Source: Ephemerocybe angulata
Lineage: Eukaryota > Basidiomycota > Agaricomycetes > Agaricales > Psathyrellaceae
Length of the DNA stretch: 64,000 bases
NCBI GenBank assembly: GCA_013368325.1
Contig: JAACJK010000170.1
Span: 1 to 64,000, forward strand
Direction of reading: 5' to 3'
Under the pieces are notes generated by a model. The model saw only the letters and a program-made list of their open reading frames with translations. It was not told where the DNA came from and searched no databases. Below are positions 18,974 to 29,357 of the stretch, one piece after another. The first letter of the stretch is position 1; every line of letters starts with the position of its first letter. The position numbers were made by a program, and so were the translations under genes.

Positions 18974-20788
18974 ATGCCGAGGACACCAGCGGGTGGAGGA
19001 GGAGGAGGAGAGGACGATGCAGGAGGAAATGGAGGTGGTGGAAGTAAAGGGAAAGGGAGAGGTAAACGAGGAACGACGGAGGAAGAGGAGGAAGAGGGGG
19101 AGATTGGTCAAGGGTCGGGGATGGAAAAGATGTTGGTAATGCTCCTTCAACAAATGCGGAAGGATAAGGAGGAAGAAAGGAAGGACAGGGAGGCGGACCG
19201 TGCAGAGCGAGAGGAATACCGCACGCACCTGGCGGAACTCATGACTCGGTTCACCAGCACAACACCCAACCAGGATAGCAATCTTGCCTCACCGACAGCG
19301 CCTGTCTTCAACGTCAGCTGCGAGTCACGCACTCCTCCTTGGGCTTTCGATCTTAAGCAGTTCTCGGGCAATGCAGAAGACGTTCAATCACACCTCGCTG
19401 TCTGCGAACTCGCCTTCGACGCCGATTTACCGAGAGTCCTCACCAATCGCCAAAAAATCTTACTCTCCTTGAAATACTGCTCGGAGGGCGCGGCGAAACC
19501 TTGGTATGACTCTTGTATCGCTTCGCTATCTTCGGGAGCTTGGGCAACGAGAACCTGGGACGAATACAAGGCGCAGTTTACAATCACCTTCGGAGACCAA
19601 TTCTTGACCGAGGAAGCTCGCCGACAACTCGAAACCACTGTCAAGGAACCGAACGAGTCCGCGGGATCCTTCTTCCTTCGCTACGACAATCTTCGGGTCA
19701 AGGCTGGCATAGCGTCTCCCATCTACGACATCTCGTGCATCCAGGCTGTCCGTCTGCGACTTCCATACAAGCTCCACAAGAAGATCCCCAACGACGTTAC
19801 TTCCTACGACCTCTTCCGTCAACGAGTCATCAACGAAGACAACGAACGTCGGGAGGGTGACAAGGCGGACGCCCACTACACCGCTCGCACAATTGCTCTT
19901 GTTCGTGACCCTCCACCTCACGTCTCGAAAGGATCATGGCGATCGACGAATCCTCCTGCCATCCGAACTCCCACCTTGCCTACTTCCACCGCGACCATAG
20001 CTCCAAAGACCAAGGGGCTGTCGGAATGGAAATTTTGGACCAGAGGTCGAAATTCTCAGTTTGGGTGCCTGGGGTACCCCTACCTACCTACCCGCGGGAA
20101 TATATCGCCAAAAATAGTAACTTTATGACATCATTGGGATTGCTTTGACCATCCGAAAGGTCTGCTGGGGTTACTGGAACTCTCAAAATATATGTTGGAA
20201 GTAGTATAGACACATTATCACAGTGAAATAGGCTAGTAGACACATCAACTTATGCCTACCCAGTCTCTTCCAGCCAAAGTCAAAGCCAAATTAATTATAT
20301 GTACACTGATACACACCTAATATCGCTATTTTGGCACTAGGAAATGTTATTATATGCCCACAGGAACTATTTCACACTCAAGAGTCCTTGAAAGATATGT
20401 TTTTGGCACCGAAAATTTCCTTTTTTGGTAAGGTCCAAATTCTCTGGGGCTCCGCCCCAGACCCCCCTACCTACCTAGACCCCGGGTCCGGGATTTCTAT
20501 TCCGACAGCCCCTTGCCAAAGACGACCCCTCTTGCATTACCAGCTCCACCAACTACGACACCATCCGTCACCTCCACCACGGAGTTCAATGGTATTTGCT
20601 ACAAGTGCGGTCAACACGGTCACAGACGCCCGGAATGTCCAAACCCGGCGAAGACAGGAAAAATCGCAGTCATGCTCGAGACAGTCGCAGAAGCTTTGGA
20701 GGAAGGAGGAAAACCTGAGTACGCGGAAGAGCTCATTCGCATGCTGGAGGAGGTCAACGAGAAGGATTTTGGGAATGGCGAGCTGTAG
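18974..20788 (+). pseudogene. gag: Gypsy gag, interrupted by a hAT MITE
   Basis: Starts at ATG 18974. A Gly/Lys/Glu-rich N-terminus and charged helix are followed by a retrotransposon Gag core (about residues 115-290; QLETTVKEPNESAGSFFLRY). The frame enters the MITE at 20011 and ends at an in-MITE stop (20126-20128). Past the MITE the same frame resumes and encodes one CCHC zinc knuckle (C-x2-C-x4-H-x4-C, near 20600-20645), ending at TAG 20786-20788. The inserted length plus one target copy is 513 nt, a multiple of three, so without it the frame would be continuous (433 residues). As it stands Gag lacks its knuckle. Confidence 0.88.
20011..20515. mobile_element. hAT-type MITE, 505 bp, inside Gypsy gag
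   Basis: Terminal inverted repeats begin CAAGGGGCTGTCGGAAT and extend to about 23 bp with one mismatch (20011-20033 and 20493-20515). The target duplication is 8 bp, CCAAAGAC at 20003-20010 and 20516-20523. The restored gag frame across the joint confirms the borders. It has no coding capacity, and its terminal sequence differs from the MITE at 4583, so it is a second hAT-type family. Confidence 0.92.
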
Positions 20789-23700
20789 AAGACACGACAG
20801 TTCCGCCTACACAACATACTTGTGACAATATATCAGATACGTTATTCAATTGCACTTCATCAGATCCACCGTCACAACTACCAGTGTCCCCATCCATCCA
20901 TTTAACACCTTTACCTCGTCCCGATCTCTCAACTCTTACGGCAAAATCAAGTGCTAGACGACTGCTTGAACGCATTCGCTTGGTCTCGGTCAAAGAAGCG
21001 CTCGTTGCTCTGCGGTCCTGGACTCCTCAGTCTCGTTGGCAAGAACTCGACGAGTACCTTGTCTCTTTCTTGAACTCTGCTGACGACGACGATGGAATCG
21101 CGGTCATCCACCAGCTAAAACGTCCACCCATGTTCATATCACGAATGGGAACTAGATCCTGCACTATCGCTACAGAGGTACGAATACTCGAGGACGATCC
21201 AACCCTCAATATCGATGCACTGGTCGACAGCGGTGCTGAAAGCTCCTACATGCACTCCGACTTCGTTAAAGCTAACGGTCTACAGCCTTCTGTTCTCGCG
21301 TATCCCATTGGGGTCTACAACGCCGACGGGTCCTTAAACGCTGGAGGATCTATCACTCATTACCTCGACATCATCCTTCGGGTGCGCGACCACACGGAAA
21401 CCCTAAGAGTTTTCGTAACTAACCTCGGCGATACGTCCCTCATTCTCGGACACTCGTGGCTGAAGAAACACAACCCCGAGATCAATTGGCGTACTGGAGA
21501 GATAGTCATGACCCGATGTCCCAAGGAGTGTGACTTGACGCAGCCGCTACCAACGTCGGTGTTGCGTTCTTGCGAGGAGGAAGTGGAGGAGGACCTGGGC
21601 GAGGATAGTGAAGAAGAGGAGGTGGAGGTGGCGACAGTGGATGAGATATTAGAAGCGGCGAGGAAGGACATGGAAGAGGCATTTAGGGAAGAGCTTGAGG
21701 AAGGTGACCGACTAATGATGATCCATATGGATCAAAAGTTTGTTATTCGACGGTTACAGGAACTGGAGGACGTTACAGAGGCGTGCGAGGCTAGGAGACA
21801 ACAGGCGGAGTATCCTGCGAGGTATCTCGAGGACTTCGGACCAGTATTCTCGGATGCCGCCTTCGAAAATCTGCCACCACGACGTTCTTACGATCACCCC
21901 ATAGAGCTCAAGCCAGACGCCGCTCCATTCTCCTCGAAGGTCTATCCATTGTCGAAGGACGAGCGAGGACAACTAGATCGGTTCATAGACGAAGAGTTAC
22001 GGACAGGACACATTCGACCCTCGTCGTCTCCGTTTGCTTCTTCATTCTTCTTCGTTAAAAAGAAGGACGGCTCACTACGACCGGTCCAGGATTATAGAAA
22101 GCTCAACGACGTTACCATTCGCAACCGCTACCCTTTACCCCTCGTGTCCGACCTGATGGATAAGCTGAAGGGAGCTCGATGGTTCACAAAGCTCGATCTG
22201 CGTTGGGGCTATAACAACGTCAGGATAAAGGAGGGCGACGAACACAAAGCGGCCTTCATCACCTCCCGTGGTCTCTTCGAACCCACGGTGATGTTCTTTG
22301 GTCTTTGCAACTCCCCAGCGACATTTCAGTTTATGATGAACGACCTTTTCAAGGACATAATCGCGCAGGGAGGAGTGGTAATTTACATGGACGACATTCT
22401 AATCTTCCACAGCGACCTCGAGGAACATAAGCGTGTCGTCCGTCGAGTTCTCCAACGACTGAAGGACAACAACCTGTGCCTGAAGGCCTCAAAATGTGTC
22501 TGGCATGCCCGTGAGGTTGAATACCTCGGCGTCGTGATCTCCCATCGCACGATGCGGATGGATCCCGCCAAAGTCGAAGCCGTGACCTCCTGGCCTATAC
22601 CGACGAACCGCCGCCGACTACAACAGTTCATCGGCTTCGTGAACTTCTATCGTCGCTTCATTCCTGGTTTCTCCACTCACGCCGCTCCGCTTCATCGTCT
22701 AACGGGCAGTACCGTCACTTGGAATTGGACCGAGGAACACCAAGCGGCTTTCGACAAGCTGAAGAAGATCGTCGCCGAAGACGTCACGTTGGCTCTACCG
22801 CTCGACGACGCACCTTTCAGGGTTGAAACAGACGCCTCTCTATTCGCTTCCGGTGGAGTACTCACGCAATTGCAGGACGGCCTCTGGAGACCAGTCGCCT
22901 TTGTTTCGAAGTCGTTCAACGCCATCGAACAACGATACAAAGTTCATGATCGCGAACTCTTTGCCATCGTTCGAGGACTTCGGGAATGGCGCCATTATCT
23001 CCTGGGCTCCAAGTTCGAAATCTTGTCGGATCACGCCAACTTGCAATATTTCTTCAAGGCACAGGCGTTGAACGGCCGTCAAGACCGCTGGTACTCCGAA
23101 CTATGTGAATTCGACTACAAGTTGACTCATAAACCAGGCAAGACTATGGTAATCTCCGACGCTCTTTCCAGACGTCCTGACTGGGATGACGGTCGCGTCG
23201 ATAATCCTCCAGTTCAAGTCCTCCACGCAGAACACCTTCGGCGACTTCATACCGCCCGTCGTGAGCCGAACGCTTTCCTGTCGGAGATCACCACCTGCGA
23301 GGATGAGTTGAGGAAGGAGTGGAACGAAAGGAAGAACCTAACGGGCTGGAGATTTGAGCAGGGCATTCTCACCTGGCATGATCGGGTATTCGTACCTAAC
23401 GTGGGTGACTTACGGGAGCGGATCTTACAGCAGTGTCACGACGACATTACTGCAGGTCATCCGGGTCGCTTACGGACGCAGGAGATCATTCAGAGAGACT
23501 TTTGGTGGCCGTCACTTGCGAGGGACACCGCAAAGTACGTCTCTGGATGTGGTACCTGCCAGAGAACGAAACCGTCTCGACTCCCGAAGGTTGGACAACT
23601 GGCACCTAACGCGACCCCAAACACGACTTGGAACGTCATCTCTGCAGACTTTATCACTGGACTACCCAAGTCTCACGGTTACGATTACATTTTCGTCGTC

Positions 23701-24711
23701 GTCGATCGCCTTTCGAAGATGGTACGGATCGTTCCAACGAAAGAACAAGGTCTCACTTCCGACAAACTCGCGAAACTATTCAGGGACAACGTCTGGAGTA
23801 CGTTCGGTTTACCAGCGACGATCATATCGGACAGAGGCGCCGTCTTTGTTTCGAACTTCACGCGATCGTTGAACAGGCTACTGGGCATCAAAGAGAACAC
23901 TTCAACGGCCTACCGACCACAAACAGATGGACAAACCGAACGTGTTAATCAAGAACTGGAGCTTTTCTTACGGATCTTCTGCGACAGACGGCAAACTGAC
24001 TGGGCGGACTGGCTATCATGCGCTCAGTTCGCTCTAAACAACAAGATCAGTTCAACGACAGGTTATACTCCATTCTACGTCAACTTTGGAAAGCACCCAT
24101 CCAGTCCCTTATCCCCCACTCGAGTACCCGACACCGACGTGCCAGCTGCCAACGACTTCGCCAACAAAATGTCCGCTCTCTCCGATGAGGTCGCCGCCTC
24201 CATGGACCTAGCTGCGGAAGCCATGAAACGTTCCCATGACAAGTCCCATCGTCCCATAGTCCCGTTCAGAAAAGGTGACAAGGTTTTACTCGACGCCAGC
24301 TATCTCGACCTTCATCGTCCAGCCAAAAAGTTGTCGGATAAACGAGTCGGACCTTTCACAATCGAGGAAGTTCTGTCCCCACGTACCTATCGCCTCACCC
24401 TGCCATCGTCCTATCGTCATTCAAGAGTGTTTAATATCGACCGGCTTACTCCATTCGTGCCGAGCTCATATCCTTCACAAACGTCTTCGTCCACCAACAC
24501 CCTTGATGTCGATCTAGAACCACCAAGAGTAACCGCCATTCACGACCACCGTCTCACCCGATCAGCCTTCCATCTCCTCGTCTCCATGGACACCTCTGAT
24601 GATCCAGCTGACGCAGTTTGGGAAGACCGTCATGTCCTATATGACCCGGACCATCTCGTCGAAGACTATTGTCTTGAAAATGAATTAACCCAAGATTCCG
24701 GCTTACGATAG
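20719..24711 (+). CDS. pol: Gypsy Pol polyprotein (protease, RT, RNase H, integrase, chromodomain-like)
   Basis: The frame is open from 20719, overlaps the end of gag by 70 nt in the -1 frame, and has no ATG before the protease, which suggests a Gag-Pol frameshift product. Visible sites: aspartic protease DSGA at 21226-21237; RT YMDD at 22384-22395; RNase H TDAS with Asp at 22831; integrase zinc-binding H/C region about 23430-23560; catalytic Asp 23647, Asp 23830 and Glu 23938 with exactly 35 residues between the last two (DD35E). The C-terminus has a degenerate chromodomain-like stretch (about 24535-24660). At least 1,275 residues uninterrupted, a normal length for the family. The donor copy was probably active recently. 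Confidence 0.93.
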   Translation, partial: VRGRAHSHAGGGQREGFWEWRAVEDTTVPPTQHTCDNISDTLFNCTSSDPPSQLPVSPSIHLTPLPRPDLSTLTAKSSARRLLERIRLVSVKEALVALRSWTPQSRWQELDEYLVSFLNSADDDDGIAVIHQLKRPPMFISRMGTRSCTIATEVRILEDDPTLNIDALVDSGAESSYMHSDFVKANGLQPSVLAYPIGVYNADGSLNAGGSITHYLDIILRVRDHTETLRVFVTNLGDTSLILGHSWLKKHNPEINWRTGEIVMTRCPKECDLTQPLPTSVLRSCEEEVEEDLGEDSEEEEVEVATVDEILEAARKDMEEAFREELEEGDRLMMIHMDQKFVIRRLQELEDVTEACEARRQQAEYPARYLEDFGPVFSDAAFENLPPRRSYDHPIELKPDAAPFSSKVYPLSKDERGQLDRFIDEELRTGHIRPSSSPFASSFFFVKKKDGSLRPVQDYRKLNDVTIRNRYPLPLVSDLMDKLKGARWFTKLDLRWGYNNVRIKEGDEHKAAFITSRGLFEPTVMFFGLCNSPATFQFMMNDLFKDIIAQGGVVIYMDDILIFHSDLEEHKRVVRRVLQRLKDNNLCLKASKCVWHAREVEYLGVVISHRTMRMDPAKVEAVTSWPIPTNRRRLQQFIGFVNFYRRFIPGFSTHAAPLHRLTGSTVTWNWTEEHQAAFDKLKKIVAEDVTLALPLDDAPFRVETDASLFASGGVLTQLQDGLWRPVAFVSKSFNAIEQRYKVHDRELFAIVRGLREWRHYLLGSKFEILSDHANLQYFFKAQALNGRQDRWYSELCEFDYKLTHKPGKTMVISDALSRRPDWDDGRVDNPPVQVLHAEHLRRLHTARREPNAFLSEITTCEDELRKEWNERKNLTGWRFEQGILTWHDRVFVPNVGDLRERILQQCHDDITAGHPGRLRTQEIIQRDFWWPSLARDTAKYVSGCGTCQRTKPSRLPKVGQLAPNATPNTTWNVISADFITGLPKSHGYDYIFVVVDRLSKMVRIVPTKEQGLTSDKLAKLFRDNVWSTFGLPATIISDRGAVFVSNFTRSLNRLLGIKENTSTAYRPQTDGQTERVNQELELFLRIFCDRRQTDWADWLSCAQFALNNKISSTTGYTPFYVNFGKHPSSPLSPTRVPDTDVPAANDFANKMSALSDEVAASMDLAAEAMKRSHDKSHRPIVPFRKGDKVLLDASYLDLHRPAKKLSDKRVGPFTIEEVLSPRTYRLTLPSSYRHSRVFNIDRLTPFVPSSYPSQTSSSTNTLDVDLEPPRVTAIHDHRLTRSAFHLLVSMDTSDDPADAVWEDRHVLYDPDHLVEDYCLENELTQDSGLR

Positions 24712-24874
24712 TTCGCCATTCCCTTTGCGTTTTGTTATTTTTCTTTTTCATCTCTTGTCTATGATCATTTTACGTAGAAAACACTTACATTCTTATTATT
24801 CCTCTTCACATCGTTACCCATTGTCTTCACTTCTTTGACGACCTCGGAGGACCTCGGTCTTGTGATGGGGCGAC

Positions 24875-25025
24875 TGTTACGTTCCAGTCCATGTCTGTCT
24901 CTGCACTTCTCCTGTTGTACACATATATATACTAGACCCTTGTACGTAGGTACTCTAGCCTCGATATCATCATCTTCACGCCTCATCTCCGATTCCCTTC
25001 TCATTCCTCAGCGTCGCCCTTGACA
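24875..25025 (+). repeat. Gypsy 3' LTR
   Basis: 151 bp, identical by eye to the 5' LTR. A short purine-rich stretch (GATGGGG) lies just upstream as a possible polypurine tract. It is followed by the right-hand GCTGG target copy. Confidence 0.95.
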
Positions 25026-26200
25026 GCTGGGGTCTCAACCTACCTTGCTGAGCCGCCCGCGACGCACAATGGAAAGAATGTGTTCGGCGCCTTTGCTATC
25101 AACAACGAGCTTCTTCAAGATTATTTCGCGACGCAGGGTACGTATGATGGAACTATGTACCTGATATATTCGTACCCAAGTTGCATTCGCCCATACAGGA
25201 TACACTGTTCTTGGTCCGGATTACTTCTTCGGCGACCCCATCGGGCTTCACGTTAACCCCGATCTTGAGCCGTTTGATCCCAACTTTGACTTGAATGCCT
25301 GGGTCGCGAAGTCAAAGAAACAAGCCGACGCTGCAGTCCCAGCTTGGATCGACGGGGTAAAGAAGAGATACGGGCCCAAGGCAAAGTACACTGCTGTTGG
25401 TACGTCCATATGGTATGCGAGCGCTTTTGGAGCGCTTGTAGCCTGCCACTAACCAGCTATATCTTACAGGTTACTGTTTCGGTGCCCCCTATTCAATGGA
25501 AACATCTGCTACTGACCAGGTTCTCGCCGGTAGGACGTGTTTTTTTCTCTCCGACCCGATCTTAGTTCCTCATAGCCATTTGTATCGCGGCCAGGTGCAT
25601 TTGCGCATCCCGGCTTACTCACAGAAGACCACTTCAGAAAGTTGAAGAGTATGTCGTCGTTCAACTAGATCTTGTCAGTGCTCAATTGAAACGACACCAT
25701 GCATAGAACCCTTCCTCCTCTCGTGCGCCGGTGAGCTTGAGACCGCTACTCTTCACCGCAATGACGATGACTCAGCCCATACCAATAGAATCCGACTCCT
25801 CGTTCCCCCTTGAGAGCCGGCGTCGCGCTGAAGATATTCTCGCCGAAGACCATGCGACTTATCACGTCCAGATATTCTCGGGGACAACTCACGGTTTCGC
25901 AGTTAGGGGTAACCTTACAAATGAGAACGAGCGTACGTGCGCCACCCTTCCCCTTGCATATACCCGAGTTCACACGTACGTATTCGCAGGTTGGGCGAAA
26001 GAAGAGTCTGCGAGGAGTGTCATTGGCTGGTTCGATAGGTTCACCGACTAACCGTATAGTCATCTGCGGCGAAATTCCCAACTTCTAAGTCTCTATCGTT
26101 ATATATCTGTGATGCATGTGACATTACATGTTCTCCTGAGCTCATCCATTGTCGAGAAATGTTCCACCATTGAAGCGGGCTCACGTTCATACCAAGGTAT

Positions 26201-28025
26201 TCATGCAAAGCGAAGCGGTGAAGTAGGTATCTCGCGCATAGCCTCTTCTTCGGCTCCCTCAACATCAGATTCCCCTGCCCATCCATCGAAATCGAAATCC
26301 ACTGAGAGTGTGTCGGTGTCGATATCATTGCCAGGCTCGAACATCAATGTTGATATTGTACCTTGGGTGTCCGGAGTGCAGCGTTGTTGGAGGTTTATCA
26401 ACAATCGGTTGGCACAAACTGGGACCACCAAGCCCCGTAAAGTGGTGTGTATAGTTCTAACGCACGAGTGAGTTTCCGTAAATTCGGGTATGATATAGAG
26501 AAGGTTTTACCTCCCTAAATCCTTGTATGGCCTTAGGACTATGGAAATTGCGCAATTATTACTCCAGTTCACTGGGGAACAGGCAGGACAACGTACCTAT
26601 GGCTCCCAAGAAGTTGATAACTACATAGTTTACAGTGCGGTGGTCAGGAGGTCGTGGCTGAAACCCGGAGGGTAGGTGCTTACCCATAATAAGAAAGTAG
26701 TATCGGCTACCTTCTCGATGGAGATTGGCCATAACAGACTCGTTATGACTTCTATCCAGCGTGGCCAGTGAGATGAGTGAGATAAACATTATAACTGCCC
26801 CTTCAGTGAGCGTTGTGGCTATCGGATAGAAGATGATTGAAATGTACCAACTGTCCTCGTCAAGTCGAGGCAAGTAGCGATCGGATAAATGGTGCTGCTA
26901 TCATCTGGGCCAACCATGCATACGTCGTGGTCACGTATAATTGTTGCTGAAGAGAAAGTACGGAATAAGTCAAATGTTAGCACCGCATACCAATCGCAAG
27001 AATCATCATGGTGATAATCTAACCTCCACTCGAAATGATGAAGTTCAGTTGAAGAGCTTGAACAGGTATGACAAACGCCTTTATCGGAATAAACTGACTT
27101 AGTACGACCTTTCCGTGGCCCACTTGAAAGTTCAGCAACGCGACGCACGGTTAGCATGGATCCCAGGATAAACAACGCTTTCCGACTGCCTCCAATCAGA
27201 GCGTAAACACATATCCAAAATGACACTGCGCGCCCCAAGTAAGCGATCATTCTCAGTATGCTATTCGAGACGTATACCTTCCGCAGTGTCTAGTGAGACG
27301 AGAACGGTGACTGAGGAACGGGCGAAGTACTTGTGAGCATTGAGAACAGGAAATAATTGGAATGACGTACGAGATCGCATCAAGGAAAGGATAAAGCATG
27401 TCCGAGTCTACAAGCGACGTCTGTAACAGTGAGCTACTGTATCGTGCCATTGTATACACCCTTACCGAATGGGCGAAGTACTCATGATGTCCTTGGAACC
27501 TTGCTTGGCGAACTTGAGCTCCAGAGCATAAGCAGCTAGCTATGTAGCTTGTTTCGACTTACTGGTAAGATCGAGTACCACTGTGATGATTGAGAGATAT
27601 CGAGTGGTAAGAAACAGTATTCTTCCGGTCTTCAAGGTCGGTTGGGACCATATTCCCCGGACCTAAGCGTGTTATTCGCGAGACCATGAAGGTGCGGAAG
27701 TAGCCAGTTGTCCGCACCTCTTCATCAAACGTCGTTAGATAAAAGTACAGCTTCAACGTAGATCAGACCGCTGGTACACACAGAGCTAGAATTGGGCTCA
27801 CGAGTGCTGTATGATCGGAAACTTCAACGTCATGACAATGGATTAGCGTTCAAAGGCCAATCATACACCAAGATTGATGATATCACCTGCGATCAACTTT
27901 CGTGGATCAGCTAAAGTACTTGTCCGTATTAAATCCCATACCTGAGATGTCTGCAACGAGGCTGCTTGCTTTTCTGAGTCACTGGGTAGAATTTTGAGCT
28001 CCTGGGAATAATCATGAGCGTCCAT
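26201..28025 (-). CDS. DUF6533 family integral membrane protein (1)
   Basis: Many-exon gene starting at the ATG 28025-28023 (MDAHDYSQELK) and ending at TGA 26203-26201. Hallmarks of DUF6533 proteins are readable across short introns: a YLTTFDEEV-x3-IW motif (27735-27650, intron inside), a transmembrane segment after it, further hydrophobic segments at about 27250-26800, a basic linker with REG-x2-YY before a later helix (about 26720), and the conserved C-terminal region with STLMFEP (26340). The family is common in Agaricomycetes, predicted to have about seven membrane helices, and has no assigned function. Motif order is the same as in the gene at 33261-34964. Not every intron was resolved, so intactness is not proven. 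Confidence 0.7.
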
Positions 28026-28483
28026 CCTCCTTAGCTAGGCCAGAGCCATGCTCTGAGACCTCTTTATATGAGTGCTGCGCACTGCCCCGCGGTACATCTC
28101 GGTAAAGCTTCTTCTATGCAACAAGATCCATCTTTCACACGTAGAAAATGCGACCGTACATCTGCTTCTATGCGTTTTTGCGCATATCTGTGCAAGAACA
28201 TCATCCTTCGAATGCGATGATTATCATGGGAACCGGGTTGGGGCTGATCGGCAAATAGGCGCCCGGGGCACTTCGGTCTATGTACACAGGTCCGCCTTCC
28301 CTTAGGCCGAACCAATACTTAGGAGGGGGCAACTATTACATAGATTCCAGTAACCTCGTATGGCATATTTCGGCCCTGCTACCGCACTGCCAGTGCTCGC
28401 GCCCCACATGTACGCACAGGGGGCGGACTCTGAGCCGAGATTGTTAGCCCATCTTCTTTCGAGGGGGAAGCTGCGAGTCCGTA

Positions 28484-28828
28484 TTAATAGTCACCGCACC
28501 TACACTGAGTGGCGAAGTAATCTTGTAGAAGATCATTGTTGATGGAGAAGGCACCAAAGACATCCGAGAAGAACACTATGACCTTTGGGAACGCGTTCTT
28601 ACCATCACCATTTTTGATCACCTTGGGAGGCGCAGCGAAGTATGTTGGCGCGCCACCAGTGGTAATGTTCTTCCCAGTCGTTCTCTCATGGATTGAACCG
28701 ATGGTACAATTATTTCCGATCCGGCCGGCCAGGACTGGACTAGTATCCATGGAGGGGAGAGAAGCTCCCAAGGGCAGAAGAGCTCCCATAGTGATGAATG
28801 AGAAAAGAGAGGTAGAGAAGTAGAGCAT
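28484..28828 (-). pseudogene. 5' fragment of a second dienelactone-hydrolase-like gene
   Basis: The ATG at 28828-28826 opens a signal peptide and the N-terminal third of the hydrolase, clearly paralogous to the gene at 18369 (GKNIT, APP, INNDLLQDYFATQ in common). The frame stops right where the paralogue has its first intron. No catalytic Cys or His segment is found downstream on this strand, so the gene is truncated. It retains the strand AFPKVIVFFSD that the interrupted gene lacks. Confidence 0.75.
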
Positions 28829-29357
28829 TGCTGGCTATGGGGAAGGTGATGAGCAAGGCCTCCCTTTTGGCAGCCTTTTAAGACTTTCCTCATCAGTAAC
28901 GACTGTGACTTGATCAAGTCTTGATTGTGGGACCCAGATTGGTTGAAGCTTACTTAGTCCTTGCGTAATACACAGTCCGTAGATCGATTCGTACCACTGC
29001 TACTGTATTACGGGACCGACGGCCCATACAAGGAGCGACGACACTGCGGTCTCCGTAATGAAGAGATGAAGTGACCTAATTACATTGACCTTCGTGTGCG
29101 CTTACACAATCTGAGACTCTAGGTTCCGCCGTTCCATCCGTCCTACCGCGCACGGTGATATGTAACAAGAACACGAGATCTGCTCTGGAAACCCAATTTA
29201 AGCGCCCTTGGATCCTCGTGGCATGGTAAGTTCGAAGTTTGAACAGAGTAGCCTCCCGATAACGGAAAAGCGATACTAGTGCTGGCTACAGCTTGCAGTT
29301 CCGACATTCTTGAAACTTCAGTGCTACGGCGTGGTTTACAAATTACAGTGATAACGT
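28829..29357. other. Intergenic, nothing recognised
   Basis: Between the hydrolase fragment and the Hsp70-like gene, both on the minus strand. No open frame or repeat of note was seen. Confidence 0.6.

Larger units (their letters stand above)
18548..25025 (+). mobile_element. Ty3/Gypsy (chromovirus-type) LTR retrotransposon, 6,478 bp
   Basis: Bounded by 151-bp LTRs that begin TG and end CA, flanked by a 5-bp target duplication GCTGG (18543-18547 and 25026-25030). Order gag, protease, RT, RNase H, integrase and a chromodomain-like C-terminus. The two LTRs are identical by eye over all 151 bp, so the insertion is recent. Pol is uninterrupted; gag is broken by a MITE. Confidence 0.95.
18369..26051 (+). 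pseudogene. Secreted dienelactone-hydrolase-like gene interrupted by a Gypsy element
   Basis: Exon 1 starts at the ATG 18369 with a hydrophobic signal peptide and is cut at 18547. It resumes at 25031 after the Gypsy element and one copy of the GCTGG target duplication. Further exons are 25199-25399, 25470-25529, 25595-25648, 25707-25730, 25789-25932 and 25990-26051, all with GT-AG introns; without the insertion the total is 831 nt (276 residues) with no stop. The nucleophile elbow G-Y-C-F-G-A (exon 2/3 junction) and the active-site His in GTTHGF identify the alpha/beta-hydrolase DLH family, whose nucleophile is Cys. Compared with the paralogue fragment at 28484-28828, exon 1 lacks 11 residues (33 nt) in a core strand, so the gene may already have been impaired. 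An alternative ATG at 18345 is in frame. The stop lies 150 bp from the convergent DUF6533 gene. Confidence 0.85.

Noticed and set aside
28064..28315. Minus-strand frame as the missing 3' part of the second hydrolase
   Set aside because: It contains neither the G-x-C-x-G elbow nor the active-site His segment and shows no similarity to the exons at 25199-26051.
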